From: Firmicutes bacterium UBA4981 | GTDB taxonomy: Bacteria > Bacillota > SHA-98 > UBA4971 | Assembly (NCBI GenBank): GCA_002398515.1 | Contig: DGZL01000100.1 | Coordinates: 39,718-48,973 of the forward strand | Length of the DNA: 9,256 bases | Reading direction: 5' to 3' | Shown here: positions 5,860 to 9,256 of the stretch, one piece after another | Layout: each line of letters starts with the position of its first letter | How positions within the stretch are numbered: the first letter of the stretch is position 1 | Made by a program: the position numbers and the translations under genes | The notes under the pieces: model-generated | Told to the model about the DNA's origin: nothing | Database searches by the model: none | The model's input: the letters and a program-made list of their open reading frames with translations, nothing else

Positions 5860-6750
5860 TCAACTGTGGTTTGACACTGTATTCGGCAAACTGAAACGCA
5901 ATTTCCCCCTGGTTTCTATACCTCCGATCCCGTTCAGTCCGCTGATTATGTTTTCAGCTACTTGGTTCACATGAACAACGGTATCAAACGGGGTATGGGA
6001 TATCTTCTCCGCGACAAGCAACGGGTCAGCGCAATGAATGAATATCCTTTGAGGAGAGCTCGCGAAATTGGCTCCGGCATCTATCAAGGCCTCATAATAT
6101 GACTGGCATGCCCCGGCGATTATTACGAGAGAATCCTTGTCAGGCTCTACCTGCCGTGCCTTCTTTACGGCTTCCACAAAATACTTGGATGTTCTGTAGC
6201 TGTCCAGGCTTGACTTGTCACCTACACGGGCAATAAACCCGTCGTGGCCTGTAATCACCAAAATGTCCGGGAGGTGCTCTCTAAAAAGCGCTGCAACCTT
6301 CGACGGCTGTGCGTCTTCTGGGACATGGTATCCTACAGCAGGCACGCCAAGTTCTTGGTAGTACTTTAGGCAATGCTTCAGGTAGTCCCTGTCCCCATCA
6401 AGATGAAGAACTTTTCCCGGGAAATGACGATAATCAATGCCCGACGGCAGAATAGTGCCATCACGCCCTCGATAATCTATGCTAGATTCCTCTGCCATGC
6501 GTCTGAGAAATACCTTCTCCACTAGTTTTCGTGTCTCTTGATGAAGAGCCTGAGACGATGATTCCACCTCTGCACTACGAATAGCCACAAGGTCACCAAT
6601 GGGAGCATCTGCCATGAGCCTCATATTCAAGCCTCGCAGAAGAGCCCTTGCAACCTTCACTCGAGCTGTAATTATCTTTAGAACCACGAAGATTACGTCT
6701 GACCCGTAAGATCTCCGCGCCACATTATCTCCGATTTTTATCTCGCCCAC
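5860..6750 (-). CDS. yabG: YabG, sporulation-specific coat-processing protease
   Basis: 296 residues from GTG 6750, near the 290 of B. subtilis YabG. The start GEIKIGDNVARRSYGSDV aligns with the family N-terminus. An in-frame ATG at 6789 would add 13 residues but has no ribosome-binding site, whereas GGAGGGGA (6755-6762) precedes the GTG. The probable catalytic pair is His169 in GHDGF and Cys215 in GACQSYYEAL, matching the His/Cys pair proposed for this peptidase family (DUF/peptidase U57). YabG is made late in the mother cell and trims coat proteins, including SpoIVA and SafA-type proteins in Bacillus and germination proteins in Clostridioides. The nearby SPOCS proteins are plausible substrates (inference). 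It follows the terminator of the yabE-ksgA-ykuK operon, so it needs its own promoter. No strong terminator is visible in the 115 nt between its stop and veg P1. Confidence 0.95.
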   Translation of the reverse strand: MGEIKIGDNVARRSYGSDVIFVVLKIITARVKVARALLRGLNMRLMADAPIGDLVAIRSAEVESSSQALHQETRKLVEKVFLRRMAEESSIDYRGRDGTILPSGIDYRHFPGKVLHLDGDRDYLKHCLKYYQELGVPAVGYHVPEDAQPSKVAALFREHLPDILVITGHDGFIARVGDKSSLDSYRTSKYFVEAVKKARQVEPDKDSLVIIAGACQSYYEALIDAGANFASSPQRIFIHCADPLLVAEKISHTPFDTVVHVNQVAENIISGLNGIGGIETRGKLRFSLPNTVSNHS

Positions 6751-6754
6751 ACTC

Positions 6755-6762
6755 TCCCCTCC
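6755..6762 (-). promoter_or_regulatory. Ribosome-binding site deciding the yabG start
   Basis: GGAGGGGA lies 4 nt before GTG 6750, with GGAGG itself 7 nt away. It lies inside the longer ATG 6789 reading, whose own upstream sequence (CCACCTC) cannot act as a Shine-Dalgarno sequence. Confidence 0.7.
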
Positions 6763-6786
6763 AAAGGGACCATGTCCGTGATATGA

Positions 6787-6814
6787 CATACTATGAGGTG
6801 GACTAGAAAAGGTG
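6787..6814 (-). promoter_or_regulatory. Possible mother-cell sigma promoter of yabG
   Basis: On the minus strand CATAGTATG (6787-6795) resembles the CATA-type -10 of sigma-E/sigma-K promoters, and CACC (6811-6814) 15 nt upstream resembles the AC-containing sigma-K -35, 1-2 nt closer than usual. B. subtilis yabG is sigma-K controlled. If used, this promoter overlaps the ATG at 6789 and so supports the downstream GTG start. Confidence 0.35.
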
Positions 6815-6823
6815 AGGGTTTAT

Positions 6824-6860
6824 ACTAAAGAACACGCCCTCCTGATTAAAGGAAGGCGTG
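6824..6860 (-). terminator. Rho-independent terminator of the yabE-ksgA-ykuK operon
   Basis: On the minus strand CACGCCTTCC (6851-6860) pairs with GGAGGGCGTG (6833-6842), a 10-bp GC-rich stem with one wobble and an 8-nt loop, followed by TTCTTTAG. It lies 60 nt after the ykuK stop and before yabG, and so separates the two transcription units. Confidence 0.8.
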
Positions 6861-6919
6861 CTCAGAATCTCAAGGTCTTGTGTATGATCGGGCTGTGTAT
6901 TACCGGCCATGCCGACCCT

Positions 6920-7390
6920 CTATTTACTGTGCTTGTCCGCGACTTTTGTTGCTCCATAAGCATCCGGCTTGATCTTAGCTTCAAATCCGGTGCCTGTTAC
7001 CATACCGACAATCTCTCTGATGAGATCCTTCGTTTCACCGTTCTGACCGATATCCAAGTGGATCTCCACATTTAGATCCCCATATCCGTTTTGAGCAAGC
7101 TTCTCAGCAAGCCTGCTGGCAATTCCCAGGCTCTTTGCAGCCTCAAAGAAGATCCTTTGCTTCAAACTCCGACCCATTCTTTCGTTTTCCTTGGTATAGT
7201 AATAGCGTCCGCCTTTACCCACTCTATGAATGACTATGGCAGTAACAAAACAAGCATCCTCTCGTAGCTGAGAATCAGTGCCGATAATCAGCCTATACGG
7301 AATGCCGGGCATTTCCTGCATATAGTCGACGATATCTTTAAAAGCCTCGTCGAAACTCATTTTACCCTTCGAGGGACTTATGAACATCAT
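6920..7390 (-). CDS. ykuK: YkuK-like RNase H-fold protein (DUF458)
   Basis: 156 residues from ATG 7390, with AGGGTG at 7397-7402 six nt upstream; ATG 7387 is an equally possible start. A longer frame from 7429 would overlap ksgA by 68 nt and lacks a comparable signal. ATG 7360, just after the ksgA stop, would remove MFISPSKGK, which looks like the usual family N-terminus. Conserved DUF458 motifs are IIGTDSQ (35-41), IHRVGKG (54-60), HLDIGQNGETK (111-121) and AKIKPDAYGA (138-147). The family is predicted to have a ribonuclease H-like fold, with acidic residues such as Asp39 and Asp113 in the active-site positions; the physiological substrate is unknown. The coding region overlaps the ksgA end by 29 nt, so translation is probably coupled to ksgA. 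Confidence 0.88.
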   Translation of the reverse strand: MMFISPSKGKMSFDEAFKDIVDYMQEMPGIPYRLIIGTDSQLREDACFVTAIVIHRVGKGGRYYYTKENERMGRSLKQRIFFEAAKSLGIASRLAEKLAQNGYGDLNVEIHLDIGQNGETKDLIREIVGMVTGTGFEAKIKPDAYGATKVADKHSK

Positions 7391-8282
7391 GTTTGTCACC
7401 CTGACTAAGATCGCCACGTTCCAGTACAATCGCGTCAGCTATTCTGCCAAACTCTTCTAATGATATAGTCTCAGCTCTTCTCTGGGAATTCACGCCAACC
7501 TCAGCAAGGATCCTCCTTATGTCATCCTCCTTGACAGAGACAAGCTCCGGAAAAGTCTTTCCCGCCATGGAAAGCGCTCTTAAGATTGTCTTTCGCCTTT
7601 TTGCAAAACCGCCTCTGACTACCGCAAAGAAGATTCCCTCATCAACTGTCTTTACCCGTGGGGTTTCGCGAATCAGCATCTTGACAACACAAGAGTCCAC
7701 TTTCGGTTGAGGCCAAAACGCCTCCGGAGGCGCTATTGCCATGATCTCCGGATCTGCATGATACTGCACAGCTACGGAAAATGCTCCGTACCTCTTGGAT
7801 CCCGGAGCTGCGACAATTCGTTCTGCGACTTCCTTCTGAACTAGAACCACCAGTCGTTCAAAAAGTTCGGCATGACGAAATAGTTCCAAAATAATAGGAG
7901 ACGTAATATAGTAAGGTAAATTGGCAACCACTTTAGATTTCTCTGAAATCAGTGTACTAGAAGCGGTCAACTCTGTCAAGTTTAGCTGCAGAAAGTCCCC
8001 TTTTACAATCTCTACGTTGGGATATTGAAAGAACCTTTGGCGAAGCAGGGAAACCAATCTCTCATCTATTTCGACAGCAATGACATGACCGGCTTCCCTT
8101 GAAAGAGTCTCAGTCAGTGTACCGGTACCTGCCCCAATCTCCAAGACCAAATCATCCTTGGTTAACTGCGCGGCATTGACAATAACTTCTAAAATGCCAT
8201 GGTCGATAAGAAAATTCTGGCCGAGGTGTTTCCTCGGCCGAATTTTAGATTCTTTACTTAGGTTCTTTATTCTCTGTTTCAT
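7362..8282 (-). CDS. rsmA: 16S rRNA dimethyladenosine transferase RsmA (KsgA)
   Basis: 306 residues, slightly longer than the usual 270-295. KsgA uses S-adenosylmethionine to dimethylate two adjacent adenines in the 3' terminal hairpin of 16S rRNA during late small-subunit assembly. Motifs in order: KHLGQNFLID (18-27), SAM-binding LEIGAGTGTLT (47-57), acidic Glu71 at the end of strand 2 for ribose binding, GDF (95-97), the catalytic NLPYYI (121-126), and FWPQPKVDS (189-197). The C-terminal helical domain is present. The last roughly 18 residues (GDLSQGDKHDV...) are a polar extension that overlaps the ykuK start. The ATG at 8282 overlaps the yabE stop as ATGA, with GGAG only 2 nt before it, which points to translational coupling. 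The rnmV gene that often sits between yabE and ksgA in Bacillus is absent here. Confidence 0.97.
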   Translation of the reverse strand: MKQRIKNLSKESKIRPRKHLGQNFLIDHGILEVIVNAAQLTKDDLVLEIGAGTGTLTETLSREAGHVIAVEIDERLVSLLRQRFFQYPNVEIVKGDFLQLNLTELTASSTLISEKSKVVANLPYYITSPIILELFRHAELFERLVVLVQKEVAERIVAAPGSKRYGAFSVAVQYHADPEIMAIAPPEAFWPQPKVDSCVVKMLIRETPRVKTVDEGIFFAVVRGGFAKRRKTILRALSMAGKTFPELVSVKEDDIRRILAEVGVNSQRRAETISLEEFGRIADAIVLERGDLSQGDKHDVHKSLEG

Positions 8283-9256
8283 GGCTCCAGAATATAGACT
8301 TTCACCTTCCGTCTTCCGTACCGTAATGCCTCCTCTACAGTCTCAAAGAGCAAGTCGATTCTATTGCCTTTGATAGCGCCTCCCACATCACCTGCGATTG
8401 CAGGCCCATAACCTTCTACATACAGCTTAGTGCGAAGAGGTATAACCTTGGGATCTACGGCAACAATGCCGGGGACGGCCTTCAGGCCGATAGCTGTATA
8501 GCCGTCCGCCCACTTTCCGCAGCTGGTAGGGCCGGGCTCATAAGCAGTGGCTGTCATGGTTTTGATTTCCCGGTATCTGAAGGTGCCTCTTGAAGTAAGC
8601 AAGGTTCTGATTGGATTGCGAGTGCCTACTTTCACCACTTTTGAGACTGCTTCCCGTAATACTTTACTGGACAGCACAGTCTCATTGACAACTTTGCCAT
8701 CCTCATAGGTCACACGAACTTCCTCTTCACGGAGACCCTCAACTCCCCGCCGAATAACCTCAGCTTCACCGCGATCCATGCCTGAATCAGATCTTTCCTC
8801 AGTACGATACGGGATACGAACCTGTCGTACGACCACCTCAGATGTTACACGAGTCACTTTGATGTTCATACCGGGAGTAAGTCCGGCTTCCATCCCAGGA
8901 CTGACCTTATCCTCAGGCCTGAGCAGGATTCCGGACTCAGCCAGAACATGCTTAACCATAGGCCCTGTTGAACGAAGCCCAACTTTCGAGCCATCTACTG
9001 TAAGCTCTACAGGAACTGCACGGGTAACAGTGATGATACCTCTCCCACGTACCCGCTCTGATATTTGAGGTGTCACTTTATCGCCGTCTTGTAATTTCAC
9101 CCCGGCCTGTTTCAGGACATCTCCCACCCTAAGAGCGGGAGCGGCGGCGACCGCCATAACCTCGTCATCAACAATTATTCTTATTTCCCGCGCTGCTCCT
9201 GCAAGCCCAGTCACTAAGAGCACCACGCAACATGAAACAAGAGCGATTTCTCTTCT
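8279..9256 (-). CDS. yabE: YabE-like protein with DUF348, G5 and 3D domains, 5' end outside window
   Basis: The frame stays open from the stop at 8279 to the right edge (325 codons), so the N-terminus is cut off. A GTG at 9226 could be read as a start, but it lies inside the hydrophobic segment ALVSCCVVLLVTGLAGAA, which is probably a signal or anchor sequence starting outside. In-window residue numbers: DUF348 repeats at about 23-65 (REIRIIVDDEVMAV) and 82-125 (PVELTVDGSKVGLR), a G5 domain at about 138-215, and a 3D domain at about 232-325. The three Asp that name the 3D domain are Asp268 (VAVDP), Asp290 (AGD) and Asp301 (RIDLL). The architecture matches YabE and Rpf-like wall hydrolases of Firmicutes, probably lytic transglycosylase-like enzymes acting on peptidoglycan outside the membrane. 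It is first of the operon genes seen, overlapping ksgA by 4 nt. Confidence 0.93.
   Translation of the reverse strand, partial: RREIALVSCCVVLLVTGLAGAAREIRIIVDDEVMAVAAAPALRVGDVLKQAGVKLQDGDKVTPQISERVRGRGIITVTRAVPVELTVDGSKVGLRSTGPMVKHVLAESGILLRPEDKVSPGMEAGLTPGMNIKVTRVTSEVVVRQVRIPYRTEERSDSGMDRGEAEVIRRGVEGLREEEVRVTYEDGKVVNETVLSSKVLREAVSKVVKVGTRNPIRTLLTSRGTFRYREIKTMTATAYEPGPTSCGKWADGYTAIGLKAVPGIVAVDPKVIPLRTKLYVEGYGPAIAGDVGGAIKGNRIDLLFETVEEALRYGRRKVKVYILEP

Noticed and set aside
9200..9226. GTG 9226 as the yabE start
   Set aside because: The frame stays open to the window edge and the GTG sits in the middle of a hydrophobic signal-like segment, so the start is outside.

Overview
The window looks like chromosomal DNA from an endospore-forming Firmicute, most likely class Clostridia; I cannot place it more precisely. 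Three things point there. The gene block yabE, ksgA, yabG, veg is the Firmicutes arrangement. Several genes belong to sporulation families (YabG, SPOCS/DUF3794, CwlD-like amidase, YkwD-type CAP protein). Ribosome-binding sites are strong and G-rich, as in Gram-positives.

Layout, from the right edge in the direction of transcription (minus strand unless stated). yabE (5' end outside the window) overlaps ksgA by an ATGA. ksgA overlaps a ykuK-like gene (DUF458). A clear rho-independent terminator at about 6824-6860 closes this operon. Next comes yabG, the sporulation coat-processing protease, best started at a GTG at 6750. Then veg, preceded by two tandem sigma-A-type promoters 40 bp apart that share part of their spacer, and followed by its own hairpin. 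Then a secreted CAP-domain protein with a Tyr/Ser/Gly-rich region. A plus-strand CwlD-like N-acetylmuramoyl-L-alanine amidase (3537-4256) converges on the CAP gene, with a shared hairpin between them, and diverges from the last two genes.

The left third holds two adjacent minus-strand genes built of SPOCS domains. One is a 657-residue protein with four SPOCS units and a Cys-containing N-terminal duplication. The other is truncated by the left edge: an N-terminal transmembrane anchor, a long acidic/Ser-rich linker, then at least one SPOCS unit. A stop-free frame runs from 1244 to base 1, so this second gene is real although it leaves the window.

Taken together, the part from 1 to about 6750 reads as a spore-envelope module. 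The SPOCS proteins would take part in assembly of the coat or cortex interface, the amidase would make muramic lactam in the cortex, the CAP protein would be exported or spore-associated, and YabG would process coat proteins. The part from about 6800 to the right edge is a housekeeping/cell-wall block (16S rRNA dimethylation, an RNase H-like protein, a resuscitation-factor-like hydrolase). The least explained features are the membrane-anchored SPOCS protein, two 24-bp repeats carrying TATG-N4-CATA dyads in the divergent intergenic region, and the duplicated veg promoter. No tRNA, rRNA, insertion sequence or CRISPR array was seen.
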